Shown here: piece after piece, positions 1-11,987 of the stretch | How the letters are laid out: the number at the start of each line of letters is the position of its first letter | Numbering within the stretch: the first letter of the stretch is position 1 | From: Lingula anatina | Taxonomy: Eukaryota; Brachiopoda; Lingulata; Lingulida; Lingulidae | Length of the DNA: 64,000 nucleotides | Reading direction: 5' to 3' | NCBI RefSeq assembly: GCF_001039355.2 | Contig: NW_019775603.1 | Coordinates: 18,533-82,532 of the forward strand | Program-made: the position numbers and the translations under genes | Notes under the pieces: model-generated | Seen by the model: only the letters and a program-made list of their open reading frames with translations | Told to the model about the DNA's origin: nothing | Database searches by the model: none

Positions 1-239
1 ATGCCGCATAAAAGATTGCAACTCCGTTGCAAAAATGTTTCCAACTTAAGCAAACAAACTACGTTTGTTTTAGATTATAATTCTGATAGAAATAGATCGC
101 ATCTATTTTCAGGCTGACTACCCAGCCGCATGTCACAAGCTAACTGAGTACGCATGCGCAAGCATATCTCATTTAAGACTGACCGATATTTTTATACGAA
201 ATAGAATTAACACAAGGTGATGTTGATTGTTGTAGAGAA

Positions 240-1010
240 AAGTTTTCCAAGTAATGCAAGTCCTACGTCTAGTAATGGAAGTCCTAATGGGGCATGAATT
301 CCTAAAATTTCAGTAATGTATGTCCTATATTATTTGTAATTTAAAGGATGGCTTTGAATTATCTGTTTATTTGATAAATATACTTATGTCCTTACTTTTA
401 ATTTTATCATGACATCGTATAATATTGATTTCAGAATGAAGTGGATTAAATCAATGGAATATGTTCATATGAATAAATAAAACAAATAACAATTAACTCA
501 AATGATTATAGGGTAATTACAGACAATGACACGCGTACGCATGGATTTCAGAATAATGAAAGTCGATACAATTCATGAAACCATAAGAACATATTTTATT
601 CGGAAAATGTTTATTCAAAGTAACACAACAACATAACAATAAGGACAATATTTAGTATATTGATTCATGTATAATTTTAAATTAAACGACCCCCTTTAAT
701 GTGCCCCCCACCCCTTCCTGCGGGTGAAGGGGCACCTTCTGTGGGACGAACCTGCGTTCTTTCTTCTTCCGCCTTACCCACTGTTAATTGGTTATTCTAA
801 CTTTTCCAGGACTGAACTTTGTTTTTGAACATCAACACGAAGACCGCGCCCACAGCTAGTATATGGATCACACCAGGTTTTACGTTTGCCCTCCTTGTCG
901 CCATCTTTGCACTGTATATATAAACCAGTGGAGTGGCTTTCGTGTGATCAATATGCCAGTGTTGGATTAACTTTACTCTCTGACTACATGGTGCGCTAGT
1001 AGTCTTTTAC
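240..1010. repeat. Duplicated block, copy 1 (partner at 37,551-38,335)
   Basis: This stretch reappears with few differences at 37,551-38,335: both share the AAGTCCTACGT start, the long AT-rich middle with TGACACGCGTACGCATGG, and the pseudogene fragment that ends the block. The block carries no intact gene. Its right edge at about 1,010 runs into P-like transposon sequence, while the partner runs into unrelated sequence at 38,335. The alignment was made by eye. Confidence 0.8.
712..904 (-). pseudogene. N-terminal fragment of LDDD-family membrane protein
   Basis: Read on the minus strand from the ATG at 904, the sequence encodes MATRRANVKPGVI followed by a hydrophobic LAVGAVFVL stretch. This matches the first 25 or so residues of the intact protein at 59,916-61,088 (MATRRAGVKTGVI...LAVGAVFVLVL). 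The frame hits a stop after about 34 codons. Sequence related to the stem region (GKAEEE, then EGAPSPAG) continues in other frames. The rest of the gene is missing here. It is a relic of the 59.9 kb gene type, lying at the end of a duplicated block. Confidence 0.75.
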
Positions 1011-1414
1011 AAAATAATTTCTTCATAATGACTTACAAGTTAAAAATTGTTTTTCAGCGTTACCAGTGGTCTCTCATCCTCGAATTGACTTGGTCCATTG
1101 TCTAAAATACATATAACAAGTTGATGGTGCAGCAGCTCCACGCGTTTAGGAGTTCCACACGTACAGCAGATCTATATGTTTAACAGCTGCACGCGTTTAA
1201 CAGGGAAAGTGCTTAGCAAATGTGCTTAGCCTTGTGATAAACTCATTATGGAATCATATACCGGTGAAGCTAAACACATACATGTAGCTAAACGTGTAAC
1301 ACTGCCAAACATGTCTAGCATTTTCTTCTGTGAAAAACTTGAAAAGCTAAACGTGTTTAGCTTTTACACATATTTCTAAATGCGTTTAGATGCAAAACGT
1401 GTGTTGTACGTGTT
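1010..1414. repeat. P-like element end plus palindrome-rich block, copy 1
   Basis: Bases 1,010-1,127 match one end of the P-like transposon copies (compare 42,840-42,940). Bases 1,128-1,414 are rich in short inverted motifs of the type GCTAAACGTGT and ACACGTTTAGC, including a perfect inverted repeat with 11-bp arms AAAAGCTAAAC and GTTTAGCTTTT separated by GT at about 1,335-1,360. The same block occurs at 39,888-40,135 and 42,940-43,232. It could be a subterminal transposase-binding region. That role is inference. Confidence 0.6.
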
Positions 1415-3060
1415 TAAAATCCATTTTTAATATTTCATTATTCGTATTATTAGAAATCAGATATTGCACATCTTTAGTACATTCAACATTTATTATTAGT
1501 AGGTCATACATAAATAATGTTTGTTACAAAGCTACTGAAGAAGAGTATTACGTAAATCACAGTTTAACTGGATAACCCAACTTGTCTACTTTTTTATGAA
1601 AGGAGCCATGTTGGGGTTCGTTGACATTTGTCTGTTTCTTCCTATTTAAATCATAAGAAGTTAAATTTTTTAAATATATAAACTGATTTCTTATTTGACC
1701 ACAGTGAATTATTCTCAAAATGTTTATCTCATACGTATCCTCATGGACAATGGAGCATTCTCCAATTTTATTCTCCCTGCATCTTGTGCATTCCCTTCAC
1801 ATCGAAGCAATTTTTAGGGACTAGACTGTGGTCTTAACGAGGAAGTGCTTGTGTTGAATTCATACACACTTGGGTTTTAATTGGCTCTTGTTTCACTACG
1901 TTGCAATGAAAACCAGTGTTCTAAAGGTCTTAGTTGTGTTGCTCATGCAAAATATTTTGCACACCTGGAGCTAGCAAGGATTTGCAGGATTCAACAAAAG
2001 ATCTAATTGTGATTTCAATTCCCTCCAATGTCAGTTGGCTATTAATCATTTTTGTTTGTCTTCCTTACTAAAATTGGCCCAGTCTATGTGTAATCTTATC
2101 TTTCCAGTTCTTCAAATCACCAAGGAAGACATTCGCTAGCCAATGAAATCTTGAATCATCGATACTTGTGTATGGTGCAAGGTTGAACTTTTTTCCCCAC
2201 GTTAATGACACACAGAGGACGCACATGTAAATAGTCAAACATTTGCCAAGATTTCTTATGCACTTGATGGTTTCTGTAACACATGGCCCTCCAGTCAACT
2301 GCAGTACATTTGCTACTGTGGAGCTGAGCATCTGAGCTGCATATTCCATCTTCGTAGCAAATCCTATTAAGTAGACGTGAGTATGGGATAATTTTGGTAC
2401 AGTGTACGAGTCTCAATGGTGCAACGAATTCACGTTCATACAAGTCAATTATATGCTGCCATAAAAAAGCATACCCATTTCTCCACGGCATTCTGCTGCG
2501 CTTGTGACTTTTAGAATAGGATATAATTGGTGGGGTGGAGCAGGTATTTTTTGTGCAGTCTGAAAAACATTCCTGTTTGGTGTAGCTCCATCACATATAA
2601 CGCACATCATCTAGTTCCAGTGGCTCTATAGCTTCCCATATCAGAGGGTAAAGATATTTTGAGGTGACACCATTTGTTGGAAAATTGGCAAGTGCACATT
2701 TAAGTCTGAGGTTATGATTTGTACCATACAAACCATCATGTATCGGGCTAGATTTGGAGTTTTCATGTCATCAACTTTGACATACCCCCAAACTCCAAGA
2801 TTTCAATTCTTTCATTCACCAAATCCACAAAAACAATAATTTCTCCAGTGTTTTTGTGCAACATCAAGTCAGAGCGGACACGTGTCTAAGTTTCTGGATT
2901 TCATTTCTTTCGTCATTTGCCTAAATGACCTAAATGCTTCCCAGCATTAAAATAATTTCTTCATAATGGCTTACCAGTTAAACAATTGTTTTTCAGCGTA
3001 ACCAGTGGTCTCTCATCCTCGGATTCACTTGGTCCATTGTCTAAAAGGCATATAACAAGT
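1415..3060 (-). mobile_element. Decayed P-element/THAP9-like transposon, copy 1
   Basis: Minus-strand reading frames spell broken pieces of a P-element-type transposase. The middle part contains HIIDLYEREFVAPLRL and AAQMLSSTVANVLQLTGG, followed by a conserved tail resembling D-S-R-F-x-W-L-x-x-x-F-L-x-x-L-x-x-W. In THAP9/P transposases the equivalent region lies in and after the RNase H-like catalytic domain. Further parts sit in other frames between 2,560 and 3,060 (the FVDLG-type and LLLEEVKVRSDL-type segments), and the C-terminal NPSVYEF region is traceable near 1,850. Many frameshifts and stops mean it cannot encode a working enzyme. It is one of four related copies in the window. Confidence 0.7.
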
Positions 3061-3275
3061 ATACAAGTATATGACTAGTATACATCTTATTATCTTTAAA
3101 TGAATTTTATACAAAACTGTTTTTAAAGCAAAGTGTATACCAATATATTTCAACCAGTTGTCTAATGATACATTACAAAGCATATATAACATGCGATGGA
3201 AAGAGGGTCTTTGTCACAACCGCCTTTTCAGAGGTCTCTATATCAGGAAAACCATTCCCCTCGCAGACTTGTTAA

Positions 3276-3420
3276 CTACGTTATATCTGGAATGAATGGC
3301 AGTTCTTTTTCTGGGAACATTTCAGGGAAAGCATAGATTATTTTCATCACTGCAGACGTCACCACCCCAAAATATCGAATGTTCGAATGTTTACTGTTGA
3401 ACCTTTGGACCAATGCAGAT
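3276..3420 (-). pseudogene. C-terminal fragment of LDDD-family protein
   Basis: On the minus strand the frame reads VTSAVMKIIYAFPEMFPEK then ELPFIPDIT and stop. This corresponds to the C-terminus of the intact 54.9 kb protein (VNKIIYATPGIRPENEPQFIPDI). Upstream in gene sense the similarity stops at an ATT microsatellite, so only the last 40 or so codons survive. A closely similar, longer relic lies at 47,290-47,690, and the sequence flanking it on the low-coordinate side also matches. Confidence 0.7.
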
Positions 3421-3421
3421 A

Positions 3422-3462
<41 letters not shown>
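3421..3462. repeat. (ATT)n microsatellite
   Basis: An uninterrupted run of ATT/TTA triplets about 42 bases long truncates the C-terminal pseudogene fragment at 3,276-3,420. The poly-Asn open frame through it is an artefact. Confidence 0.95.
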
Positions 3463-3464
<2 letters not shown>

Positions 3465-3782
3465 TCCAAACTTGCAACCCGAGGGTTGAATAATTACAAT
3501 CATTGCATCAAAGTTGAATAAAACCATTATAGTGATGTAAACAAATTTAAAACAAAATAATTAAAATACAAGTCACGTATCCTAGGAGTTTGTTGTTTTA
3601 TTTATTTTTATTATTATTTTTTTTTCATAATCCCTGAAGAAGGCCTAGGGGCCGAAAGCTTGGATTAGGCTACATATTACGCTGGTGTTGCACGAACAGA
3701 ATCCATCCAGTAGATGGCACTTAGAATTATTTTCCCTAGGTTATCATACGTTGATGCCCTAATCAAAGCAAATATCGCTACT

Positions 3783-4803
3783 TTACGTACAGAAGGTGAT
3801 ACTTTTTGCTTGGAGGAGCAACACTTTTTTCCCATTCTGTTCTATGTTCTTTAATCCATGTAAGATTGATTTCTCTATTTCATCTGTTGGTAGGTCGATG
3901 ACACCTTTACAGCCAGACACACCAGAGATTCCATGCCACCGATATCCAAGGATATGGGCAGCATTTTGATAGCAGAAATTTATATGAATTACAAATATAT
4001 GAAATTTATATTTACAAATATATGAAATTTATATGAATTACAAACCAATTCCACAATAAATGTTCCAGGTTTTGATAACAGTATGTTGGACAGACCTGCC
4101 CCGTGTGGGGCAACCACCATTACTGCACGATTAAACATGGCAGCTATGTCATTGAATGAAGGTAATGGTAAATCCGTAAACAATTCAAATCTGAAACCTA
4201 GAGCTGGGACAAATTTCTCCATGAAATTCTGTAACTCTGTGTGGTGGGAATAGTGTCTTAAAGTTCCAGGGTTTCTTTTGATTAAAACCACACTGTTTCT
4301 TTCATTCGGACGAAACTTTTCATCAATGTGTTGTCTTAGGTCCTTATAGAGGAACTGAGCATGTATAGGTCTGGCTCTTCCACATGTTGTACCTTCTGGA
4401 AGATATATCGTCTTGGCCCACACATGTCCAGTCACTATTCTGGAGGGGTCAATTCCAAGGTGTTTCAAAATATTTTTAACTATCCCAACATTATAAATGT
4501 GTATTTTGACGTCCTTATGTTTTTTAAGGAAGTTGATATAGAAACTTGCTCGTGTGAACTCCTCCATCATCGAGTGGAAGATGTTATTACCCCAAAACTG
4601 GGATAATACAAACACAGTGTCTTCCACATTAGTTGGAGGTTTAAGGTTAACAGGGGGGCGTTCCCCCAAGTCTGGATAATTGCACTGTGTAGCAACAATT
4701 TTAACGTTAGCACTAATTACATGCCCGAATTTAGCTGTTATCAGGCCTCTTGACACCTTAGTCAAGAATGTTGCCACACGAGGTCTACGATTTGAGTCTA
4801 ACC
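3783..4803 (-). pseudogene. GT61-family glycosyltransferase, frame broken by 49-bp duplication
   Basis: The minus-strand frame from about 4,803 down to 4,046 encodes a GT61 (DUF563, EOGT/POMGNT2-type) catalytic region: NVEDTVFVLSQFWGNNIFHSM near the start, SVVLIKRNPGTLRHYSHH in the middle, and the hallmark PHGAGLSNILLSKPGTFIVEL near the end. GT61 enzymes transfer GlcNAc or xylose to glycoproteins in the ER or Golgi. The family's usual continuation, CYQNAAHILGYRWHGI through SGCKGVIDLP and a stop at 3,783, is present 3' but in another frame. A 21-bp direct repeat (3,975-3,995 and 4,024-4,044) marks a 49-bp tandem duplication that shifts the frame by one. The 5' end follows an intron-like TTTTAG at about 4,805; no N-terminal exon was recognised. 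It is either a pseudogene or an allele with an altered C-terminus. Confidence 0.75.
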
Positions 4804-4809
4804 TCTAAA

Positions 4810-6117
4810 ACATCTAAAACATAGTACCACTGGAACGTAAAATTTTGTTACACCAGCAGTGATTATATCAAGGAAAATATATTTCTGTGGCAAGATTTGA
4901 TTGTTTTAATTTTTTGCAACGTATTGTGATTATAAGTACAACTTTTGATGGTTAATTTAATATTTCATAGATCTTTTATTTTATATAATTCACCAGTTCT
5001 GTAAGCAATTTTATTGTTTTCTTAGCGTGTTACTATACTTCTGTCAAGATAGGACAAAAGAGAGAAAGGGCCTATAGTATGCTGGAAGAATTTTAGTGTT
5101 TGTTTATTCCGCACTATAATAGGTTCAGATAGGTTCAAAAATGAGATTCCAGGCCACGCATGCAATTCAGTGTGCACCATTAGTTCAACAACCACACCTT
5201 TTAAGTTAAACTTGGACATAATAACGAATGGTTAAAACTTTTAAATTGATAACTGGCAGCTCATTTACAGTTGATGGTGTAGTTTTATTTGCTTGTTGTT
5301 GAACTAAAAAATAAAAAAAAAACAGAAGATACATAGCATGGCAATAATCTAGTTTTCATTTCACATAGAAATGACATCAACTGTCGCACCTTGGGGCCAT
5401 CAAACTCAGTTTCATGAGACATATAATTTAGGCCTGCCTGTTTATGATATGCCACCAAAACGGTACTTTTACATGATATTGTTCACGCCACACCAGACGC
5501 AAACACGTATCAAAGAGTAAAAGAGAAAGATTTGCAAGTTCAATTTGTTATTTTGCAAATGCATCATATTCTATGTCTTTGCATTTAAATTGTAATGTAC
5601 TCTACAGATATTTAAAATTAACAATAATCAAATCTACTAATTGTTACCAGTCTTGCAGACGATTTCGGAAGTGTATTATATGGGTTTGTGGTGTGCTGCA
5701 AGGTTGAGAAACTAATGGGCAGGTGCAAGGCAGAGATAGCTTTTACTCAGTCTGATTTTTCGAACATAATATTTATTGAAAAGTACAGTATTCAAGATTT
5801 TATCTGAAAACAGAAGTTTCATCTTTGGATAATTTTATACATGTAGTTTTGGTTTCTCTTATATCATTTCAAAACATTTTAAAGGGTTTTTCAACTGCTT
5901 GAAAACTTAATTAATAACATATAGAGACAGACATCTAATGAGAATTCTCTAGGTAGCAAAAGTTTGCTTTTTTTATATTAGCCTAAAAGCATATATCCTA
6001 TGTTCAATATGTCAGTAAAGGAGGGGGACAGAATCGTGGCAACGAAAATGATATTATCTGCCCACAATCTAGTCATCGGAAAAACAGGTGGGTCAGAACA
6101 CCATGAAAAATTGTTTG

Positions 6118-6170
<53 letters not shown>

Positions 6171-7160
6171 CAGAGTGCCGAGAAAGTTTCGCTCAATGGC
6201 CTTTACAATTTGAATATCATTTTTCTAGAATATCGTTTTCTTGTGGAGTAAAAATGAATTTAAGTATGGGAGGGAACTTGTTTGGCGAAAAGCAGAAAAT
6301 GTTCTTGATCGCAGGAAAATAATTGTAACCAAATTTCTGCAAAAATACGGAATGTTGTCGTTTTAATGAATAACTGATTTTATGGACAATAACATGTCAG
6401 ATACTGCAATTTCTACAGCTTAACATATGCATGACATGTATTTATTTTATGCATAGTTTTGTTCACCAACCGGTTGCCTTGCGTTTCAAGGTAAGGATAG
6501 TCCGAGGCGTAGAGGCAAGAAGAGGCTTAGGTTAAAAGACTATTTAAACTCTCCTGTGCTGCACGCAATAATTTTTATTGTATCAATTATGGTTTCCCTC
6601 AAACGCTGTCAAAAGGAAAACAACAAAGCTATTAATCAGCAATTATTGTTATTTGGAGCCATTACCGTTGTCATAACCATGCCTAAATTACAAGATATAT
6701 GCCCGGAAAAGCTATGCTTAAATACCCTATAATACCCGCTAGATTACGAAAACAGAACGTGAGAAGTCACTCCGCATTATGCACTTTACAATGCAAGACA
6801 TTCCTGGCGCATATAATTTCATCCTTTTCGCTGTAAAGATAACTCCATCTCACGTAGATTCTCGACCGTTTGCTAGTCTGTTGGGTCTATTTAGGTTGGC
6901 CCCCATTAGCTCTTCTCGTCTTTTTTTTTTTTTTACCAGGGCCACAGATTTCAAAGATACCCGGTATGTCTCTATCTAATTACATGTACATTTCTGAGAC
7001 AGTACAACACTGTGTCTTAGAATAGCCAGAGACATATCTAGTGGAAATCAATATGTGACTCTGATAAAGGTTACTTATCATCTCTCACATTCCCACCTTT
7101 CATTCTTCTATTTACCTTTTTTAACTAGCAATATCTTCGTTCATCTTGACAGCCTTCTGT
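4810..7160. other. Intergenic, no gene recognised
   Basis: AT-rich sequence without a convincing coding frame on either strand. It contains the TA microsatellite at about 6,120-6,167. The short open frames through the TA repeat and elsewhere lack domain-like composition. No RNA gene was recognised. Confidence 0.6.
6120..6167. repeat. (TA)n microsatellite
   Basis: An alternating TA run of about 48 bases. The Ile-Tyr repeats in open frames crossing it are translation artefacts. Confidence 0.95.
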
Positions 7161-7161
7161 C

Positions 7162-7400
7162 TTAGGGACCATTCCAATAATCCTGTCGTACTAGCAGGAT
7201 CTATCTATCTCCGCGGGGATTCTCGCTAAATTGCATTCAGTTTAAGCAGTACACGAAAGTTAATTACCCCACTAACAGCTTCAGTGTGCGTGACAGACTT
7301 AATGGGCTTTAGTGGGCGTGACAGCTTAAACTGAATGCAATTTAGCGAGGAATCCCCTCGGAGTTAGATCGATCTTGCTAGTGCGATAGGTATATGGGAA
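7162..7400. mobile_element. Foldback MITE with near full-length inverted repeat
   Basis: The two halves are inverted copies. The 24 bases at 7,223-7,246 are the exact reverse complement of 7,325-7,348. Outward from these the arms continue with imperfect pairing (CCGCGGGGAT against ATCCCCTCGG, CTAGCAGGATC against GATCTTGCTAG) to the ends near 7,165 and 7,400. The loop of about 78 bases holds no coding sequence. It is a non-autonomous element. A related element split the LINE at 20,710-20,920, and a one-ended fragment lies at about 31,149-31,188. Confidence 0.8.
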
Positions 7401-7880
7401 ACCAGTCTTCAGTAGCTTTTAATTTTATGGAAATGTATTATATCACTACAGGTATTTGCAATTTGATACCAAATCTGTTAAAAAAAGAACAGTAACTTTG
7501 TTCATGCATATTCTAAATATATTTTGCTTGTTGTCCTTGGCCTTGGGATGGTGCCCAAATTAAGACCCCCATCCCAATACTTAATATCGTGGAATTAGCC
7601 ACGTGCGCAAAATGATACGTGAAGATCCACGCTATATACAGGCTCATCCAAGGCCAGGTAACATTTACAGGTGGGCAGATGTGACACCTTGGTGTACATA
7701 ACAACCACACTTTATGGCTAACCCATTGCTAATGAAACATTTCAGTTTAAACAACTCACATTAATGTACTTAAGGTGTCTTATAATGTTTTCTTGGAATG
7801 ATTTAGGATTTACATTTTAAAGTGAGATGTCACCACCTTGCAATAAATTCAGCACTGATTTTGTAATTACAGGTGCTCCT
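7401..7880. other. Intergenic, no gene recognised
   Basis: No coding or RNA feature was recognised between the foldback element and the left edge of the large duplicated segment at about 7,880. Confidence 0.55.
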
Positions 7881-8074
7881 AGTGTTTGCAAATACAGACT
7901 TGACATTTAATATGGAATATATCAGTTTCGAATGTATGCCTAGGTGAAAATGTGTTCTTTTTTCACAAACTCCGATCTCATATAAGATATGTGAATGGAG
8001 AAGTGTGTAGTCAGGTGTGTCGCTACCAATAAACTGATTATTAGGTTTGTTGCGCTGCTGCATTATGTAAAATG

Positions 8075-9320
8075 CAGTGATTTAATTGAGTAGTGCTTCT
8101 TTGGGCAGGTCAAAGCTTAGCTTTGGCAAAGCATGGTTCTGTCAAAAAAAGTATCCATATGTCGGCAACTACTGCATAGAAGAATTTAAAATTTTGCATG
8201 CAAGTGGTTGTAAAAAGAGCTATGTAGTGCTTTACAAATTTGTTCATCTGTGGCAGAATGGCGCGAAAAAGACAGGCATTGCTAGACAGGTAATTGTGCC
8301 AAACGAAACGGTCCGCACAGTTTTATAGAGTAATGCCCAGACTGATGTACCTACACAGAGGCCACACCCAATATATCGAAATCATACCACCAGGATACAG
8401 GACTCACTCTCCTTCAGGGTATGCTGCTGCAACTAAACAAAACCACCCAGTCCGTTCAGAATGAGGGACAAATTGCCACCACAACGCGTTTTTCAAGGCC
8501 CTTAGCGAATACCAAACTTGTTTTAGCAGGTTAGAATACCAGACGACCCCTGAGAAACTCAATAAAAACAGCAAAACATCGTAGTCTGTTTCTCCAATGA
8601 ATTGGCGACCATGACCGTTTCTGGATAGAACATTGAAACAGCGTGGATTTCTTTATTGGGGTCAGATTTCACCTGTATCGCTCAACTAGTCAAAACAGAG
8701 ATTACAGACGTCCAGAAGAGACCTACGACGAAGCGACGAAGCGTGTGCGGCGTCCAAAGTGACTACGATCACCGACAGCGTCAGTATTTGGAGATGATAC
8801 CACACTGGTGTCAAAACACCTATGGTAGTCATCGATGAAAACCTGAACCAGATCAAATAAAGCAATAATCTGGGAACCTCTTGACTATCATTTGATACGA
8901 AGAACCTTAGAAACAATTTTAGGTTGCACGATGAGATTGCCTGTTCACAAAAAGCACTTTAATAGCAGATAACTTACAGAAAGAAGGAATGAGCAGCTAC
9001 CTTGGTCATCAAAGTTGCAATATTTAAACGACAATATGTGGGCAGGTCATTTCTCGCCAAATCAACGGCCTACATGTCCCACGACAAAAGTTTACCAAAT
9101 AGGACAAGTTTTGGCCGATGATTGGAATGTTATTACAGATTAAACTTGAGAAAATCTATCCCAATGAATGCCTTGTCGCTTGAGAGCCTTGGTAGCAGCC
9201 AGATGAGGTCAGGCCTAAAAGCGACCGTAGCTATGACTAGACACTGACTTGAGGGTTCTTTGTGGAGCATGTAACTCTTTTACAGACTATATAATTTGGA
9301 ATAAAATGGAGATCCAAAAC
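8075..9320 (+). pseudogene. Degenerate Tc1-like transposase, copy 1
   Basis: Plus-strand frames, broken by many stops and shifts, keep Tc1/mariner transposase landmarks in order: a helix-turn-helix-like GIARQVIVPNETVRTVL near 8,270-8,325; YRRPEETYDE-type and VTTITDSVSIW segments near 8,690-8,800, followed by VVIDENLNQIK, in the DDE domain; and near 9,120-9,230 a DDWNVI and MPCRLRALVAAR-type C-terminal signature, equivalent to the E-W-x-x-I-P ... SMPRRCxAxIxARGG end of Tc1 proteins. No complete open frame remains, so it is inactive. Terminal inverted repeats were not located. The same relic with the same order lies at 48,520-49,700. Confidence 0.65.
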
Positions 9321-9848
9321 ATCGCTTTTAATGTTTATCGTATGACTTAGAATGTCACAAGGACATCAAAGAGATAAGTAAAATTTATAAAAACACGATT
9401 TTAATCCTAACTTTCATTTATCAGTCAGCAAAAAAGGAAAAAAATGATTTGGAAAAAAATATTCCATATTAAATGTCAAGTCTGTACTTGCGCCTCGCTG
9501 ATAATTTTTGGCGTCATAAATACCATTATCTGGGACATCAGATGGAGTTATTATTATTTTTACTGTTATTGAAACTATTATTTCGTTTATATACGCTTAA
9601 ATACACGTATTGTTGTTATCAAATCTTCTGCATCAACAATATCGTGGCAAATTAAAGTTTGTCTGATATACATAACTGTATTGAATTTTGAAGATAACTG
9701 TTAAGATACAGGTAGTTAAGTTTTTTCTTGACATGCATATCTGCGTCATTAGCATTGGATGTATTCGTAGACGCTGGTCATTGGACATTCATAGATATAC
9801 AGGAAACTATGAACATTTACCTATACGTGCGCCAACGTACGCCATAAA

Positions 9849-11986
9849 AACTATTATCCATTATACAATGAATGGCAAATGACAAACGTTATTCACCGTC
9901 TGTAAGGACTTATTTGACATTAAATGGAACTGAACTCCCGTGCTATAGTTAAAAAAGGAGGATGCAGTGAACTAGACCAAATGAAAATCTTGCCATTTGT
10001 TTGAAAATGAACTTTGAAATTTATTTGAGTCATATGTTATTGCATGTGATTATAATGATACATTAAGTGTTGTGTAATGAATACTAAATATTATAAATAT
10101 ATCTTTATCCATCCTATCAACCTTATGATTGATATTTAATATTTAATCAGATTGATAATCGGTTTGATATTTAATCAGACAGATATTGGTGTATTAACAG
10201 TATGTTTAACTTTTGTAACGCTGATGACATGAAATTGATGATTTATATACTTGATATTTCATAAGTTAAAATTTTTAGTCAAACATTATTGCATGAGGTA
10301 ATAATGATACATTAAGTATTGTGTAATAAATATTAAGTGCGTGACGTATTATATTAAGCTTAGCAATCTTATGGCTATCTGTTATCGATATTTTATCAGA
10401 CAGTTATTGGTGTACGGTATTAACAGTATATTTAACTTTTGTAACGCTGATGACATGAAACTGATGATATATACATTAAGGAAAATTTTCGCATTTATGT
10501 GGCTATATTATTTCTTGGTATAGTTTTATATAACCATGGATTGCATTTGTTATAAACAACTTTTTTTATAGTCATCAAAGAGGAGAACTATAGTGTGGAT
10601 AAGTAGAAGCTGAACAGGTACTTCGTCATCGACGATGCGCTGGTCGCAACGTTGTGATGAATGCTGTTTATTTGAAGGGGCCCCAATAAAAATTGTCTCA
10701 CGTAGTGCCTTCCAGCAACAACACTGTATAAGAAAATGTGTCAGAGCCATAATAAAAGAGTCACAGGTGGTTGTCATAATGGAAAAAGAAAAAGAATCTG
10801 TATTCTTGGGCAACACATTATAAAAGTGTAAATGCCAATTTCAGTACGAAATGCGTCCATGAGAAAGAATATTTTCCAAAAAATAATCAGTCTACCTTCC
10901 TTTGAGTTATATTTTTGGTTTCATGTCGAATGTGTTTCTATTTCATATGTTAGTTTATTATATAGAATTTATTTACTTAATTATATTTTTGCATGACTTT
11001 CTGATAAATATGAAGTTCTTAAGAGGGATTATTTAAAGGTATATTTTAATTTTAAACGTGCCTAGGCATATTGTTAAAACGATTTTATTTATGCAGTTTA
11101 CCTATTTTCTGTAGTATTTATACATTTAATGTTATGGTTTAGAGCTAGCATGTACACCTCATATAGCATGTACACCTGAAAAACTGAATATAGCTAGACA
11201 GCACCAGATCCAAGGATCTCAAAGATAAACGTTATATTTCTAAGGAATTAAATGACAGGCAAACCTGTCCTAGAACTCGATACACTGCGGTATCAAGTAT
11301 CAAAGTATGATATGTTCTGTATTAGTTACTATGAAAGCTGAATCTTTAAGTAAAAACTAGTGTAAGCTTAAAGAATAAAACACTATAACCGGATTCTTGA
11401 CTCGTGTTAATCAATTATATATTACCGCCGCGAACAACAACAAAGCCGTGGTAATAATATCGCCCCAGAAGATGATGTAATGTTAGTAATTGACAGCCAT
11501 GGGTGAATAAGAAGCGGGGGTGTTTTGTAGAGGAAAAGAGTTGATTGGCATGCTTTTATGATATCTATACAACTGCATGTAATGTAAACGGAGAGAATGC
11601 CGCTAGAGATTGAATGAGGTAGAGACAAAAATTGTAAGAAAGTGGCGAGGGAAACAACTGGAAGATAGTTAATCAATAATATGGAATATTATAACTGAGT
11701 TGTTCATATTACCCCGCGCACAGCAAAAGATAAAGACATCAACTTTGTCGCACAATGTACATGTACATCATGTATAAAGTCTAGTCGATACAATATGGAA
11801 CATGCACGGATTTGATGTAGAATTATACACTGTAGTGATAACTACAGACAACTCCACATTTTCACTTAGTATCTAAGTGAAAATTGACACGGCTTTTCAG
11901 ATCGTTTATTATTCTATCTTTTTCCAGCAGATCATTAACCAGATGGGCTGACTTTTCTTTTAGTACTTTAAAGCGCTCACTTTGTG
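9849..11986. repeat. 2.2 kb AT-rich module, copy A
   Basis: Starts at ATTATCCATTATACAATG and runs to a CGCTCACTTTGTG end immediately before the single n at 11,987. Copies B (11,988-14,274) and C (50,335-52,600) align along the length. Inside is a tandem duplication of about 240 bp (compare CAGACAGATATTGGTGTATT near 10,180 with CAGACAGTTATTGGTGTA near 10,398). Copy A is the most diverged: it lacks the AAT microsatellite, and short frames that are open in B and C carry stops. No function is assigned. Confidence 0.75.
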
Positions 11987-11987
11987 N

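Noticed and set aside
5978-6251. Frames with Ile-Tyr repeats on both strands
   Set aside because: Translation of the TA microsatellite.
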